Origin: Peloplasma aerotolerans | GTDB lineage: Bacteria; Bacillota_I; Bacilli_A; Acholeplasmatales; Acholeplasmataceae | Reading direction: 5' to 3' | Length of the DNA stretch: 64,000 nt | Assembly (NCBI RefSeq): GCF_030012175.1 | Contig: NZ_JASCXW010000003.1 | Location: 51,727 to 115,726 of the forward strand | Shown here: positions 45,276 to 54,630 of the stretch, piece by piece | How the letters are laid out: every line of letters starts with the position of its first letter | Position numbering within the stretch: position 1 is the stretch's first letter | Position numbers and translations under genes: made by a program | Notes under the pieces: model-generated | The model's database searches: none | Seen by the model: the letters and a program-made list of their open reading frames with translations, nothing else | Told to the model about the DNA's origin: nothing

Positions 45276-46147
45276 TGAAAAAAGTTATTGTTATCGTTGG
45301 ACCAACGGGATCTGGTAAAACCAGTTTGTCAATTCGTCTAGCGAAAAAAATAAATGCAGAGATAATCAATGGAGATTCAGTTCAAGTTTATCAAGGGCTT
45401 GATATTGGCTCTGCCAAAATCAAGGAAAATGAAAAAGAAAATATTCCGCATCATTTGTTTGACATTGTTAAACCTGGCAAACCATATAGTGTCTATAACT
45501 TTCAAAAAGATGTAAGAAAAAAGATTAATCAAATTAAAGTTCCAATGATTGTTGGCGGAACAGGGTTATACATTAAAGCTGCTCTATATCAATACGAATT
45601 TATTGAAAAAGGTAGAAGTCAAGATTTTGACGACCAATATTCAAGTTATTCGAATGAGGAATTATATCAAATGTTGATTGATCTGGATCCTGATGTCGTC
45701 ATTGATATTCAAAATAGAAGACGCATTTTAAGAGCTCTAGAACAAGCAGTTTTAGGTCACCCAAGATCATCAAAAACAAAAAAAGATAATCTATTATATA
45801 ACCCTCTTATTATTTATTTAGATCTCGACAGAAATCTTCAAGAAGAACGACTGAAAAAACGACTAGAGCGACAACTCGAAGAAGGCTTTATTGAAGAAGT
45901 TATAAAACTAGATCAGCAAAACATAAGAATAAATGCTATCGGTTATCGTGAACTTAATCAATATCTTGATGGTATAATAACATTAGATGAAGCAAAAGAA
46001 CTCATTATAAAAGCAAGCAAACGTCTTGCCAAAAAACAGAAAACGTTTTTCAAGAATCAAATGAGTCCAGTTATGCTTGATGCTTTAAGTCCATCATTAG
46101 AAGATGATACTTATCGCATAATCAAAGCATTTCTTAAGGAGGATTAA
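45275..46147 (+). CDS. miaA: tRNA dimethylallyltransferase MiaA
   Basis: 290 residues. The P-loop GPTGSGKTSL near residue 8, GDSVQVYQGLDIGSAK near 35, HHLFDIV, and GGTGLYI, then NRRRILRALE, define MiaA. It transfers a dimethylallyl group to A37 of tRNAs reading UNN codons, the substrate MiaB then methylthiolates. It lies directly after mutL, as in Bacillus, where hfq follows; here aroK does. Confidence 0.97.
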   Translation: MKKVIVIVGPTGSGKTSLSIRLAKKINAEIINGDSVQVYQGLDIGSAKIKENEKENIPHHLFDIVKPGKPYSVYNFQKDVRKKINQIKVPMIVGGTGLYIKAALYQYEFIEKGRSQDFDDQYSSYSNEELYQMLIDLDPDVVIDIQNRRRILRALEQAVLGHPRSSKTKKDNLLYNPLIIYLDLDRNLQEERLKKRLERQLEEGFIEEVIKLDQQNIRINAIGYRELNQYLDGIITLDEAKELIIKASKRLAKKQKTFFKNQMSPVMLDALSPSLEDDTYRIIKAFLKED

Positions 46148-46153
46148 TAAATA

Positions 46154-46645
46154 ATGAGAATATTTCTAATTGGAATGCCAGGATCTGGCAAATCAACAAT
46201 AGCAAGAAATCTAGCGAAAGAAATTGGTTATCAATATGTTGATCTAGATGGTATCATCGAAAAAGATGCTAAGATGTTTTGTGAAGATATTATTGAGAAA
46301 TATGGTGAAGATAAATTTAGAGAATTGGAGTCTGAAGCTCTAACTAAGCTTCCAAAAGGTGATCTTGTTGTTGCTTGTGGTGGGGGTATTGTCATCAAAA
46401 AGTCAAACAAAGCATTAATGGATGGTATCAATTTTTACCTAGATACTGATCTTGATATGATTAAAGAAAGATTAGAAACAGATTATCAAAGACCACTATT
46501 AAAACAAAAGACTTTAGAACAACTTTTCGATGAAAGATATTTAAAATATCAAGATTTCGCAGATGCAGTTGTCTCTAATAATTATGATGTTGACATGACT
46601 GTCAAAGTCATAAAAAATTATTTAAGAAATGAGGTAAACAAATGA
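46154..46645 (+). CDS. aroK: Shikimate kinase
   Basis: 163 residues, the usual size for AroK. The P-loop GMPGSGKSTIARNLA is near residue 7, the shikimate-binding DLDGIIE (Asp-x-Asp) near 33, FRELESEAL near 55, and the ACGGGIV loop near 75; the lid Arg is in YQRPLL. It phosphorylates shikimate on the way to chorismate. AAGGAGG occurs 11 bases before the ATG. It overlaps aroQ by four bases. Only two steps of the pathway are in this window. Confidence 0.93.
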   Translation: MRIFLIGMPGSGKSTIARNLAKEIGYQYVDLDGIIEKDAKMFCEDIIEKYGEDKFRELESEALTKLPKGDLVVACGGGIVIKKSNKALMDGINFYLDTDLDMIKERLETDYQRPLLKQKTLEQLFDERYLKYQDFADAVVSNNYDVDMTVKVIKNYLRNEVNK

Positions 46646-47073
46646 ACATTTTAGTCATTCATGGACCCAATCTTAATATGCTTGGAAAAAGAGATCCTAA
46701 ATTATACGGTGCTTTCACATTGGAGCACCTATATGAAGAACTATCCACGAATCATTTTCCTGAAATCAATTTTACGTTCTTTCAATCTAATTTTGAAGGT
46801 GAAATCATTGAAGTCATCCAACAATCACTTGAAGAATCATATGATGCTTTACTCATCAATCCAGGAGCATACTCTCATACTTCAATAGCAATTCGTGATG
46901 CACTAGAACTATTGGAAATACCAAAAGTTGAAGTTCATATTTCTGATGTTGAAAATAGAGAAAGTTTTAGAAAAGTTGATTATATCAAAGATGTTTGTAA
47001 TGAACGTTTTATGGGTAAAAAAATAGATAGTTATTTAGAAGCCATTCAATATTTACTTAATCTTGAAGACTAG
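46642..47073 (+). CDS. aroQ: 3-Dehydroquinate dehydratase, type II
   Basis: 143 residues. The HGPNLNMLGKRDPKLYG N-terminus (active Tyr), FFQSNFEGEII, and the INPGAYSHTSIAIRDAL and VEVHISDVENRESFR segments are the type II enzyme's catalytic loops. It converts dehydroquinate to dehydroshikimate. It follows aroK in the same operon and precedes efp, as yqhS does in Bacillus. The stop codon lies in the terminator hairpin. Confidence 0.96.
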   Translation: MNILVIHGPNLNMLGKRDPKLYGAFTLEHLYEELSTNHFPEINFTFFQSNFEGEIIEVIQQSLEESYDALLINPGAYSHTSIAIRDALELLEIPKVEVHISDVENRESFRKVDYIKDVCNERFMGKKIDSYLEAIQYLLNLED

Positions 47074-47096
47074 CATTATTGTTAGTCTTTTCTTTT
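47066..47096 (+). terminator. aroQ terminator
   Basis: AAGACTA (47066-47072) pairs with TAGTCTT (47083-47089) around a 10-base loop, followed by TTCTTTTT. The aroQ stop is in the stem. Confidence 0.75.
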
Positions 47097-47133
47097 TGTT
47101 CATAACATAATGACTCGGTTAAGCATATTAATC

Positions 47134-47162
47134 TTGTTAATCTCAATATTTTCATGTATAAT
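47134..47162 (+). promoter_or_regulatory. efp promoter
   Basis: -35 TTGTTA at 47134-47139, 17-base spacer, -10 TATAAT at 47157-47162. The -10 context TTTCATGTATAATAA is the same as before miaB. Confidence 0.75.
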
Positions 47163-47195
47163 AAAAACGGCAAAAAAACTTAAGGAGTTAAACCT

Positions 47196-47759
47196 ATGAT
47201 TAGTACAAATGAATTTAAAACAGGACAAACTATATTACACGAAGGTAACATTTATTCAGTGATCGAATTTATGCATGTTAAACCAGGTAAAGGGGCAGCA
47301 TTCGTTAGAACTAAACTTAGAAATTTGAGAACCGGAGCAGTTACAGATTATACATTTAATGCAGGAACCAAAATTGAACGTGCACAAATTGATAAAATTC
47401 AAATGCAGTATCTATATATTTCAGGCGAAAATCATGTTTTCATGAATACTGAAAACTATGAACAACTTGAAATACCAGGTGCACAACTTGAAAAAGAGTT
47501 AAACTATATTTTTGAAGGTATGGAAGTAGAAGTTATGTTTTATAACAATACCGAAATTTTAGGTGTTTCATTACCAGATAAAGTTGTTCTCGAAGTTAGA
47601 GAAACAGTTCCAGGTGTTAAAGGTGATACAAAAACAAACGCAATGAAAGACGCAATTATGCAAACAGGACTCTTAGTCAAAGTTCCAATGTTTATTGAAG
47701 AAGGCGAAAAGATTATTGTTAGTACACAAGATGGTTCATACGTTTCAAGAGATAAATAA
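47196..47759 (+). CDS. efp: Elongation factor P
   Basis: 187 residues, three beta-barrel domains. The tip loop is KPGKGAAFV near residue 30, with a Lys at the end of the loop, as in Bacillus, where it is 5-aminopentanolylated; here the modification is unknown. The C-terminal domain has [13 protein letters not shown] and the [16 protein letters not shown] end. It relieves ribosome stalling at polyproline. AAGGAG lies upstream of the ATG at 47196. It has its own promoter and terminator. Confidence 0.98.
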   Translation: MISTNEFKTGQTILHEGNIYSVIEFMHVKPGKGAAFVRTKLRNLRTGAVTDYTFNAGTKIERAQIDKIQMQYLYISGENHVFMNTENYEQLEIPGAQLEKELNYIFEGMEVEVMFYNNTEILGVSLPDKVVLEVRETVPGVKGDTKTNAMKDAIMQTGLLVKVPMFIEEGEKIIVSTQDGSYVSRDK

Positions 47760-47782
47760 CAACTAAACTCAATATCACAAAT

Positions 47783-47827
47783 AAAAAAAGATGTTTCGAG
47801 AAAAATCCATTCTCAAATATCTTTTTT
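47783..47827 (+). terminator. efp terminator
   Basis: AAAAAAAGAT (47783-) pairs with ATCTTTTTT (to 47827); GAGAA/TTCTC forms the inner stem around an AAATCCA-type loop. Strong and symmetrical. Confidence 0.82.
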
Positions 47828-47868
47828 CATTTTTTCTTATTTATAACGCATGTTTCTTTTAGAAAAGT

Positions 47869-47878
47869 ATGCTATAAT
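47869..47878 (+). promoter_or_regulatory. rluB extended -10 promoter
   Basis: ATGC-TATAAT at 47869-47878, 18 bases before the rluB ATG; the -35 is not clear. Confidence 0.65.
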
Positions 47879-47895
47879 AATACAGGTGAATAAAT

Positions 47896-48630
47896 ATGGA
47901 ACGTTTGCAAAAAGTATTAGCTCAAGCAAACATCGCATCTAGACGTAAATCTGAAGAAATCATTTTAGAAGGTCGCGTCAAAGTCAATGGTGTCGTTGTC
48001 AGTGAGTTGGGTTTTAAAGTAGATAAAAAAGACAAAATTGAAGTAGATGGAAAACCAATTGAATTGGCAGAACATCTTTATTTTTTGTTAAATAAGCCAA
48101 CCGGTTATGTCTCAACAACATCAGATGAGAAAAATCGAAAAACAGTCATCGATCTCTTAGATGATGAACACAAAAATATTAGATTGTATCCAGTAGGACG
48201 CCTAGATTTTGATACAGCTGGACTTTTACTTTTGACTAATGATGGTGATTTTACCAATCGTTTGACACATCCTGAACATGAAGTTGAAAAGGAATATCTC
48301 GCTCGCGTTGAAGGCATCGTTATTCGTAAAAAAATCGTTCAACTAAGAAAAGGTGTTAGAATTGATGACAATTATTTAGCCATACCAAAAGCTGTTCAAC
48401 TTGTTGAATTGAACAAAGTTCATCAATCAACATTACTTAGCATAACCTTGACCGAAGGAAGAAACAAACAAGTTAGAAAAATGTTTGAAGCTATTGGCCA
48501 TCCAGTAAAAAAACTAACCCGTGTAAGATATGATTTCTTAACACTTGATGGTGTTGAGCGCGGGACATACCGTCCATTACGTATTCATGAAGTTAAAAAA
48601 TTATACGGAAATACACAATCAAAAAAATAG
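47896..48630 (+). CDS. rluB: 23S rRNA pseudouridine synthase RluB
   Basis: 244 residues. An N-terminal S4 RNA-binding domain (about 1-60, RLQKVLAQANIASRRKSEEII) is followed by the RsuA-type catalytic domain with the active Asp in PVGRLDFDTAGLLLLTNDGD near residue 102. The closing EGRNKQVRKMFEAIGHPV motif is typical. It converts a uridine of 23S rRNA to pseudouridine. RluB versus RsuA is told from the S4 domain and the Bacillus order with cmk. AGGTGAATA lies before the ATG. Confidence 0.92.
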   Translation: MERLQKVLAQANIASRRKSEEIILEGRVKVNGVVVSELGFKVDKKDKIEVDGKPIELAEHLYFLLNKPTGYVSTTSDEKNRKTVIDLLDDEHKNIRLYPVGRLDFDTAGLLLLTNDGDFTNRLTHPEHEVEKEYLARVEGIVIRKKIVQLRKGVRIDDNYLAIPKAVQLVELNKVHQSTLLSITLTEGRNKQVRKMFEAIGHPVKKLTRVRYDFLTLDGVERGTYRPLRIHEVKKLYGNTQSKK

Positions 48631-48657
48631 GAAATCGTAATAATATCATATCAATCT

Positions 48658-48667
48658 ATGTTATAAT
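48658..48667 (+). promoter_or_regulatory. cmk extended -10 promoter
   Basis: ATGTTATAAT at 48658-48667, identical to the box before rnr and the B12-GGDEF operon; the -35 is weak. GGAGG follows before the ATG. Confidence 0.65.
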
Positions 48668-48688
48668 TATGATGTATGGAGGAATGAC

Positions 48689-49345
48689 ATGCCAGGATAC
48701 AAATTAGCCATTGATGGACCTGCAGGATCAGGCAAAAGCACAATTAGTTCTTTAATCGCTAAAAAATTGGGATGGACGCATATCGATACTGGAGCAATGT
48801 ATCGAGCGGTGACACTTCAGGCTATTGAACTCAATATCGATTTAAACAATGAAGCGTCGTATCATTTTTTAGAAACCTCCAATATTCATTATGACAATAA
48901 TCGCATATATATTGATGATAGAGATGTTACTGAAGCCATTCGTAATGAAGCAGTGACAAATAATGTTTCTTTAGTATCAAGTTTTCCTTATGTTAGAAAA
49001 AAACTTGTTGAGCTTCAAAAAAATGCAGCTCAAAAAGGAAACATTGTCATGGATGGTAGAGATATCGGAACGGTTGTTCTACCAAATGCTGATTTAAAAA
49101 TTTTTTTAACTGCAAATGTTGAAGAGCGTGCACAACGTCGCCATAATGAGCAATTAAAAAAAGGAAAGACATCAGAAATGTCTAAAGTCATAGAAGATAT
49201 TTTGAAACGAGACCAAAAAGATTCAACAAGAAAAGAATCACCACTGCGTATAGCAAGTGATGCAATATTATTAGATACAACTTATTTAACCATTGAAGAA
49301 GTGGTTAATAAAATTATAGAATTAACCGACAAAAAGGAGAATTAA
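48689..49345 (+). CDS. cmk: Cytidylate kinase
   Basis: 218 residues. The P-loop GPAGSGKSTISSLIAKK near residue 10, IDTGAMYRAVTL near 34, and MDGRDIGTVVLPNADLKIFLTA near 118, then QRRHNEQ and KRDQKDSTRKESPL, define Cmk. It phosphorylates CMP and dCMP. ATGGAGG precedes the ATG at 48689. It shares one spacer base with the S1 gene, the cmk-ypfD pair of Bacillus. Confidence 0.97.
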   Translation: MPGYKLAIDGPAGSGKSTISSLIAKKLGWTHIDTGAMYRAVTLQAIELNIDLNNEASYHFLETSNIHYDNNRIYIDDRDVTEAIRNEAVTNNVSLVSSFPYVRKKLVELQKNAAQKGNIVMDGRDIGTVVLPNADLKIFLTANVEERAQRRHNEQLKKGKTSEMSKVIEDILKRDQKDSTRKESPLRIASDAILLDTTYLTIEEVVNKIIELTDKKEN

Positions 49346-49346
49346 C

Positions 49347-50771
49347 ATGGAGTTTAAGTTATTGAAGGTGGGCCAAATCGTAGAGGGTACCGTCATCAAA
49401 GTAGAAGAGAATACGATTTATCTAGACATCCAAGATCGAACAGAGGGAAAAATACATTTAGACAACTATGATAGACCTGCACCTGAAACTTTTATAGGGT
49501 TTGTCAAAGAAGGCCAAAAAGTAAAAGCAAAAGTTCAAAAGATTACTGATGAACCAACACAAATTCTTTTATCACGTCTTCCTCTTTTAATTGAAGAAAA
49601 ATTCGAGAAAATAAAAGATTTAGTTGATTCAGGTGAAACTGTAAAAGCTAAAGTTAAACAAATAGTTGATAAAGGTATCGTTTTAAATTATATGGATAAC
49701 GAAGTTTTCCTTCCTTATAGTCTATTAGACTTTGATTTAGTTAAAGAAAAAGAGACTTTAAAAGGTAAAATATTAGAAATTCAAATCATTGAGGCAACTC
49801 AACGTGGTAGAAGCAAAAGGATAGTTGCTTCTAGAAAAGTAATTTTTGAAAGAGAAAGACAAGAAGCCTACGAAAAGCGTATTCAAGCAAGACAAGAAGA
49901 ACTAGAACAAATCAATACAGGTGATGTAGTCACTGGTGTGGTCGACAAAATCGAACCTCATGCAGCAACCATCCGTTTTGATCATGTTGTTGGTCTTTTA
50001 AGAATATCTCAAGTTAGTCATTATCGTATCGAAAAAATTGATGATGTTTTAACTCTAGGACAAGAAATTCAAGTTAAAGTCATTAAAAAAGAAGGTAATC
50101 GCCTTGATTTATCAATGAAAGCACTTGAAAAAACACCTTATGAAGCATTTTATCATGATCACAAAATTGGTGATACTGTAACAGGTACAGTATTCCAAAA
50201 ATTACCTTTTGGTATTATTGTTGAAGTCGCAAAAGATGTTAGAGGATTACTCCACAAAAATGAATTCTCATGGAATCCAAATGATAACTTTGATAGTTAT
50301 GTAAAAATTGGTGATGAAGTATCATTAAGCATTATTCAAATGGATTTAAAGAAAGAAAGAATTGCACTTTCAAGAAAAGCTCTAGAAGACAACCCATGGA
50401 AGAATGTATCAATTAAACGTGGTGATGTTGTAAAAGCAACTGTCAAGTCTATTTCTAAAGATGGACTAAAAGTCGAAGTTCAAGGCGTTGAAGGAGATAT
50501 CCCATTTAATGAGTTATCAAATGAACGCATTGGAAAAGTAGAAGATTATTTTGCTGAAGGTGATGAAGTACAAGCAGTTGTTATTGATGTTAACAGAGAT
50601 CAATGGTTTGTTAGAATGTCAATTCGTAGAGTATTAGAAAAAGCAGAACGTGCAACATTCGAACAATATCTAGAAGATGAAGAATCAACGGATAACCCAA
50701 CTATTGGCGATTTATTTGCTGATGAGTTAGAAGATGACGGAAAAAAGAAAAAAAAGAACAGTAAAAAGTAG
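49347..50771 (+). CDS. ypfD: S1-domain RNA-binding protein (RpsA/YpfD-like)
   Basis: 474 residues with about five S1 modules: near 5-70 (GQIVEGTVIKVEENTIYLDI), 95-150 (weaker), 188-255 (GDVVTGVVDKIEPHAATIRF), 270-335 (GDTVTGTVFQKLPFGIIVEV) and 355-420 (GDVVKATVKSISKDGLKVEV). The tail is highly charged and ends in Lys repeats. It binds mRNA or helps translation; the Bacillus homologue YpfD is dispensable. AAGGAG lies six bases before the ATG. Order cmk-ypfD-der is that of Bacillus. Confidence 0.9.
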   Translation: MEFKLLKVGQIVEGTVIKVEENTIYLDIQDRTEGKIHLDNYDRPAPETFIGFVKEGQKVKAKVQKITDEPTQILLSRLPLLIEEKFEKIKDLVDSGETVKAKVKQIVDKGIVLNYMDNEVFLPYSLLDFDLVKEKETLKGKILEIQIIEATQRGRSKRIVASRKVIFERERQEAYEKRIQARQEELEQINTGDVVTGVVDKIEPHAATIRFDHVVGLLRISQVSHYRIEKIDDVLTLGQEIQVKVIKKEGNRLDLSMKALEKTPYEAFYHDHKIGDTVTGTVFQKLPFGIIVEVAKDVRGLLHKNEFSWNPNDNFDSYVKIGDEVSLSIIQMDLKKERIALSRKALEDNPWKNVSIKRGDVVKATVKSISKDGLKVEVQGVEGDIPFNELSNERIGKVEDYFAEGDEVQAVVIDVNRDQWFVRMSIRRVLEKAERATFEQYLEDEESTDNPTIGDLFADELEDDGKKKKKNSKK

Positions 50772-50780
50772 GTTTTAATT

Positions 50781-52085
50781 ATGCCTTATAAGGTAGCAAT
50801 TGTTGGCCGTCCTAACGTCGGTAAGTCAAGTTTATTCAACCGTTTGGTTGGATCCAGACTATCGATTACCGATGATGAAGCTGGCGTCACACGAGATCGT
50901 ATTTATGCCAGAGCTGAATGGTTGACCAAGAATTTTAGAGTCATTGACACAGGGGGCATCGACATCGGCGATGCTCCTTTTTTAAATCAAATCAAAGCAC
51001 AAGCACAAGTTGCGATGGATGAAGCAGATACCATCATTTTTGTCGTTGATGGCAAAAATGGTTTAGTTGATAGTGATTATTATATCGCTAAATTGCTGTA
51101 TAGTTCGAACAAACCTGTGATTTTAGTTGTTAACAAGATTGATGATGTTAATCAAATGAATAATACATATGAGTTTTATGCATTAGGTTTAGGTGATCCA
51201 ATCGCAATTAGTAGTCATCATGGTATTGGTATTGGTGATTTATTAGATAAAGTAATTAGTTATATGACTGAAGAAGATGTTATATACGAAGAAGATGTTA
51301 TCTCTTTTTCTATTGTTGGAAGACCAAATGTTGGAAAATCATCATTGACCAATGCTATACTAGGAGAAGAAAGAGTTATTGTTAGTGAAATTTCAGGAAC
51401 AACAACTGATGCTATTGACACACAATTCAAAAAAGATAGAAATCAATATGTTGTTATTGATACTGCAGGCATCAAAAAACGCGGTAAAGTTTATGAGAAT
51501 ACAGATAAATATAGCGTATTAAGAGCATTAAGTGCAATTGAGCGTAGTGATGTATCACTCTTGATTATCGATGGTGTAGAAGGTATTATCGAACAAGATA
51601 AACACGTAGCAGGTTATATCTCTGATTATGGTAAAGCTGTTGTTATCGTAGTTAATAAATGGGATGCAGTCGAAAAAAACGACAAAACGATGAAGAAAAT
51701 GGAAGAGAAAATTAAAGAAGAATTTAAATTTCTTGATTATGCACAAATCGTTTTTGTTTCAGCGAAGTATAGCGAACGTTTAAACACGATATTTCCAGCA
51801 ATCAATACTGCATTTGATAATTACAAAAAATCTGTTCAAACGAGTATACTTAATGATTTATTAAGTGATGCGGTTGCAATGAATCCAACACCAATATTTA
51901 ATCACGGTAAAGCGCAATTTAATTATGTAACACAAGTTGCGACCAAACCACCAACATTTATTTTATTCGTTAATAACCCAGATTTTGTCCATTTCTCATA
52001 TTTAAGATATTTAAATAATCAATTTAGAAGTGCAATTGATTTCACAGGAACACCTATTAAATTAATATTAAGAAAGAAGGCATAA
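50781..52085 (+). CDS. der: Ribosome-assembly GTPase Der (EngA)
   Basis: 434 residues. Two tandem GTPase domains: first with [14 protein letters not shown] near residue 8, DTGGI and NKIDD, second with [14 protein letters not shown] near 180, DTAGIKKRG and NKWDAV. A C-terminal KH-like domain ends in the [12 protein letters not shown] pattern. It is needed for 50S subunit assembly. It ends two bases before gpsA, matching the Bacillus der-gpsA pair. Confidence 0.98.
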   Translation: MPYKVAIVGRPNVGKSSLFNRLVGSRLSITDDEAGVTRDRIYARAEWLTKNFRVIDTGGIDIGDAPFLNQIKAQAQVAMDEADTIIFVVDGKNGLVDSDYYIAKLLYSSNKPVILVVNKIDDVNQMNNTYEFYALGLGDPIAISSHHGIGIGDLLDKVISYMTEEDVIYEEDVISFSIVGRPNVGKSSLTNAILGEERVIVSEISGTTTDAIDTQFKKDRNQYVVIDTAGIKKRGKVYENTDKYSVLRALSAIERSDVSLLIIDGVEGIIEQDKHVAGYISDYGKAVVIVVNKWDAVEKNDKTMKKMEEKIKEEFKFLDYAQIVFVSAKYSERLNTIFPAINTAFDNYKKSVQTSILNDLLSDAVAMNPTPIFNHGKAQFNYVTQVATKPPTFILFVNNPDFVHFSYLRYLNNQFRSAIDFTGTPIKLILRKKA

Positions 52086-52086
52086 T

Positions 52087-53082
52087 ATGAACATCAGTAT
52101 TATTGGTGGTGGTGCGTGGGGGACAACTTTAGGCCAGACACTACATGATAACGGACATCGTGTGCTTATATATGATATCAATCCAAAAGCGGTTGAAAAA
52201 ATAAACAATCATTTTCATCCTTTTTTTGATACGATATTACCAGATGAAGTTGTAGCAACCACGAGTTTAAAAGAAGTTATTGATTTTTCTAATTATTTCA
52301 TTCTAAGTGTACCTACAAAGGCTGTTCGTTCAGTACTAAAGGAAATCAACGAAGTCCTGAATAAACCAAGTGTTTTTATCAACGTTTCTAAAGGTATTGA
52401 ACCACAAACTTTAAAGCGTGTTAGTGAAATTGTTGAAGAAGAAATAGATAAGAAAAATTTAGAAGGATTTGTCGTTTTAACTGGGCCGTCACATGCCGAA
52501 GAAGTGATTTTAAGGAAACTTACTTTACTTGTTAGTTCAAGTAAGGATCAAAAGCTTTCAGAACAAATTCAACTCATTTTTTCAAATGAGCAATATTTGA
52601 GGGTATATACATCTAATGATCTCATAGGTTGTGAGGTAGGCGGAGCTGTTAAAAACGCTATAGCTGTCATATCAGGAGCCTGTACAGGCCTAGGATTAGG
52701 TGAGAACGCAAGAGCTGCTGTCATTACGCGGGGTATTATTGAAATTATTAGAGTTGTAGAGATTATGGGTGGTAAAAAAGAAACAGCTTATGGATTAACT
52801 GGTATCGGTGATTTAATCGTTACTGCATCATCAGAGAATTCTAGAAACTTTACAGCTGGTAAAAAGATTGGTCAAGGGATTCCAGTTGATCAAATATATG
52901 CTGAACAAAAACAAACCATAGAGGGTATTAGAACGATAGAAGCTATGTATCATCTTGCTAAAGAATACAATGTTGAATTACCAATGATAAATGCTGCATA
53001 TGACATCATTTTTAACGATTTACCAGTCAAAGAAGCATTACAAAATTTGCTCTCAAGGGACTTGAAATCAGAGGATTTTTGA
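52087..53082 (+). CDS. gpsA: Glycerol-3-phosphate dehydrogenase (NAD(P)+)
   Basis: 331 residues. The Rossmann loop is GGGAWGTTLGQTL near residue 8, GPSHAEEV near 138, and the catalytic KNAIAV with GLGENARAA near 188-205. It makes sn-glycerol-3-phosphate for phospholipid synthesis, feeding PgsA. AGAAAGAAGG is just before the ATG. The stop is followed by the hup promoter. Confidence 0.97.
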   Translation: MNISIIGGGAWGTTLGQTLHDNGHRVLIYDINPKAVEKINNHFHPFFDTILPDEVVATTSLKEVIDFSNYFILSVPTKAVRSVLKEINEVLNKPSVFINVSKGIEPQTLKRVSEIVEEEIDKKNLEGFVVLTGPSHAEEVILRKLTLLVSSSKDQKLSEQIQLIFSNEQYLRVYTSNDLIGCEVGGAVKNAIAVISGACTGLGLGENARAAVITRGIIEIIRVVEIMGGKKETAYGLTGIGDLIVTASSENSRNFTAGKKIGQGIPVDQIYAEQKQTIEGIRTIEAMYHLAKEYNVELPMINAAYDIIFNDLPVKEALQNLLSRDLKSEDF

Positions 53083-53131
53083 TAAATTTGCTTTATTAAG
53101 CCAACAATAAGTAGGAAAAAACGCTAAAAGT

Positions 53132-53160
53132 TTGCAATATTGACAAATATTTGTTAAAAT
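53132..53160 (+). promoter_or_regulatory. hup promoter
   Basis: -35 TTGCAA at 53132-53137, 17-base spacer, -10 TAAAAT at 53155-53160 with TGT before it. The -35 hexamer is the same as in the rpsT promoter. Confidence 0.7.
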
Positions 53161-53185
53161 ATAATCACTTTAAGGAGGATATCGA

Positions 53186-53461
53186 ATGAATAAAACAGAA
53201 TTGATAGCAGTTATGGCAAATCGCGCAGGAGTCACACAAAAAGTGACAGAAGACGTTTTAAAAGCATTCACTGACACAGTATCTGAAACATTAGGTAGAC
53301 GTGGAGAAAAAGTAGTAGTTACAGGATTTGGAACTTTTGAAGTTAGAAATCGTGTAAAGAGAACTGGTAAGAACCCAAGAACTGGCGAACTTATCACTGT
53401 TCCAGAACAAAAATCACCAGCATTTAGAGCAGGAAAATTATTAAAAGAAGCAGTAAAATAA
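53186..53461 (+). CDS. hup: HU-type DNA-binding protein
   Basis: 91 residues, canonical HU length. N-terminal helices begin NKTELIAVMANRAGVTQK; the DNA-binding arm has GFGTFEVRNRVKRTG, then KNPRTGELITVPEQKSPAFRAG, with the Pro that intercalates into DNA. It compacts and bends DNA. AAGGAGGA before the ATG predicts strong translation. The Bacillus counterpart is hbs, downstream of gpsA. Confidence 0.98.
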   Translation: MNKTELIAVMANRAGVTQKVTEDVLKAFTDTVSETLGRRGEKVVVTGFGTFEVRNRVKRTGKNPRTGELITVPEQKSPAFRAGKLLKEAVK

Positions 53462-53469
53462 GTCAAATG

Positions 53470-53503
53470 AAAAGGTACTTGTCGATGGATAAGTACTTTT
53501 TTT
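53470..53503 (+). terminator. hup terminator
   Basis: GTACTT (53475-53480) pairs with AAGTAC (53491-53496) around GTCGATGGAT, flanked by A's and seven T's. Confidence 0.75.
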
Positions 53504-53554
53504 GTTTATTTTTAACTATTTTAAGATAAAATAAGGGTAGAAGGTGGTGATTAG

Positions 53555-54520
53555 ATGAGTATATTCTTGAAAGCTACTGAAAATGACCTTGAGTTTGTTA
53601 AACTTCATTTTTCTCATTTGGAAATGGCAGATGAAAAAAAGAAGACTTTGTTACACTATGCAGTTATAGGATCTGCAATGGATGTGATTAAGTATTTGTT
53701 GGATTTGGATATCAATGTTAATATGGTGGATGCTCACGGAGAGACACCTCTTTTTGACTGTGCAAGAAAAGGTAAACTAGAGATTGCAAAATTACTAATC
53801 AGCAAATTTGCAACTGTCAATATTGCTAATAGACATGGGGAGTTACCAATTCATCTTGCTGCTTTTAAAGGTGACATGGATATGATTAAACTCTTGATTG
53901 AGTCCGGTTCATATTTAAATAAGAAAACGAGTGAAGATAAATTACCTGTTCATTATGCAATTGCAGGTGGTAGAAGTGATATCATCCAGTTTTTACTTAA
54001 GGAAAGCAAACAAAATTGGTTTATCAAAGATACTTATGGAAATACACTATTGCATCATGCAGCTAAAACAAGTAGTGTTCCAATTCTTGATTTATTGCTA
54101 AATCAGAATTTGGATCCTAATGCATTAAATGATCAATTCGAATCACCAATATTTAATGCAGTTCGTTTTGGAACCATTGAAACCGTAAGATTATTACTTG
54201 CAAGCGATGCATATATTGATATTCATAATAGAAGGTATGAAACTCCTGTCGATACAGCAATGATTTTTGATAAACATGATGTATTGAAATACTTGCAGGA
54301 TTATATGGTTACACCAAAATATGAAAGACTTGTACAAAAACAAGCTTTAGCTTTGGCAGTATTGAATAGGGATCATGTATATTTACGAAAATTGATTGAA
54401 AAAGAGACACCAATGAAAAAAGATAGATTACAAAAAACTGCATTAGATTATGCAAAAGAGTATAATTTATCGTTATGCGTCGGATTATTAAGAGATATAG
54501 AAATAAACGGTAGTTCATAA
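53555..54520 (+). CDS. Ankyrin-repeat protein
   Basis: 321 residues with a run of ankyrin repeats from about residue 28 to 245 (recognisable by HGETPLFDCARKGKLEIAKLLI, HGELPIHLAAFKGDMDMIKLLI and DKLPVHYAIAGGRSDIIQFLL). Remaining C-terminal sequence is helical. It has no signal peptide or membrane segment and probably works by binding a partner protein in the cytoplasm. The partner is unknown. AAGGTGGTGA precedes the ATG. It is followed by a strong bidirectional terminator and stands at the border of the core gene block. Confidence 0.88.
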   Translation: MSIFLKATENDLEFVKLHFSHLEMADEKKKTLLHYAVIGSAMDVIKYLLDLDINVNMVDAHGETPLFDCARKGKLEIAKLLISKFATVNIANRHGELPIHLAAFKGDMDMIKLLIESGSYLNKKTSEDKLPVHYAIAGGRSDIIQFLLKESKQNWFIKDTYGNTLLHHAAKTSSVPILDLLLNQNLDPNALNDQFESPIFNAVRFGTIETVRLLLASDAYIDIHNRRYETPVDTAMIFDKHDVLKYLQDYMVTPKYERLVQKQALALAVLNRDHVYLRKLIEKETPMKKDRLQKTALDYAKEYNLSLCVGLLRDIEINGSS

Positions 54521-54557
54521 CAACAGTTTTACATTTATACAAAACGGGCATAAAAAA

Positions 54558-54595
54558 AAGCTCAGTTCAAAATGAACTGAGCTTGTATTTTTTTG
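54558..54595. terminator. Bidirectional terminator
   Basis: Perfect 12-bp stem AAGCTCAGTTCA/TGAACTGAGCTT (54558-54569, 54573-54584) with an AAA loop, A's before it and T's after it. It serves ankyrin and the convergent DUF805-like gene. Confidence 0.9.
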
Positions 54596-54630
54596 ATAAG
54601 ACTAATTAGTTTCCAAATATTTCCAATGTT

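Noticed and set aside
53170..53466. Reverse-strand open frame over hup
   Set aside because: It is the mirror of the conserved HU gene; no ribosome binding site or family similarity.
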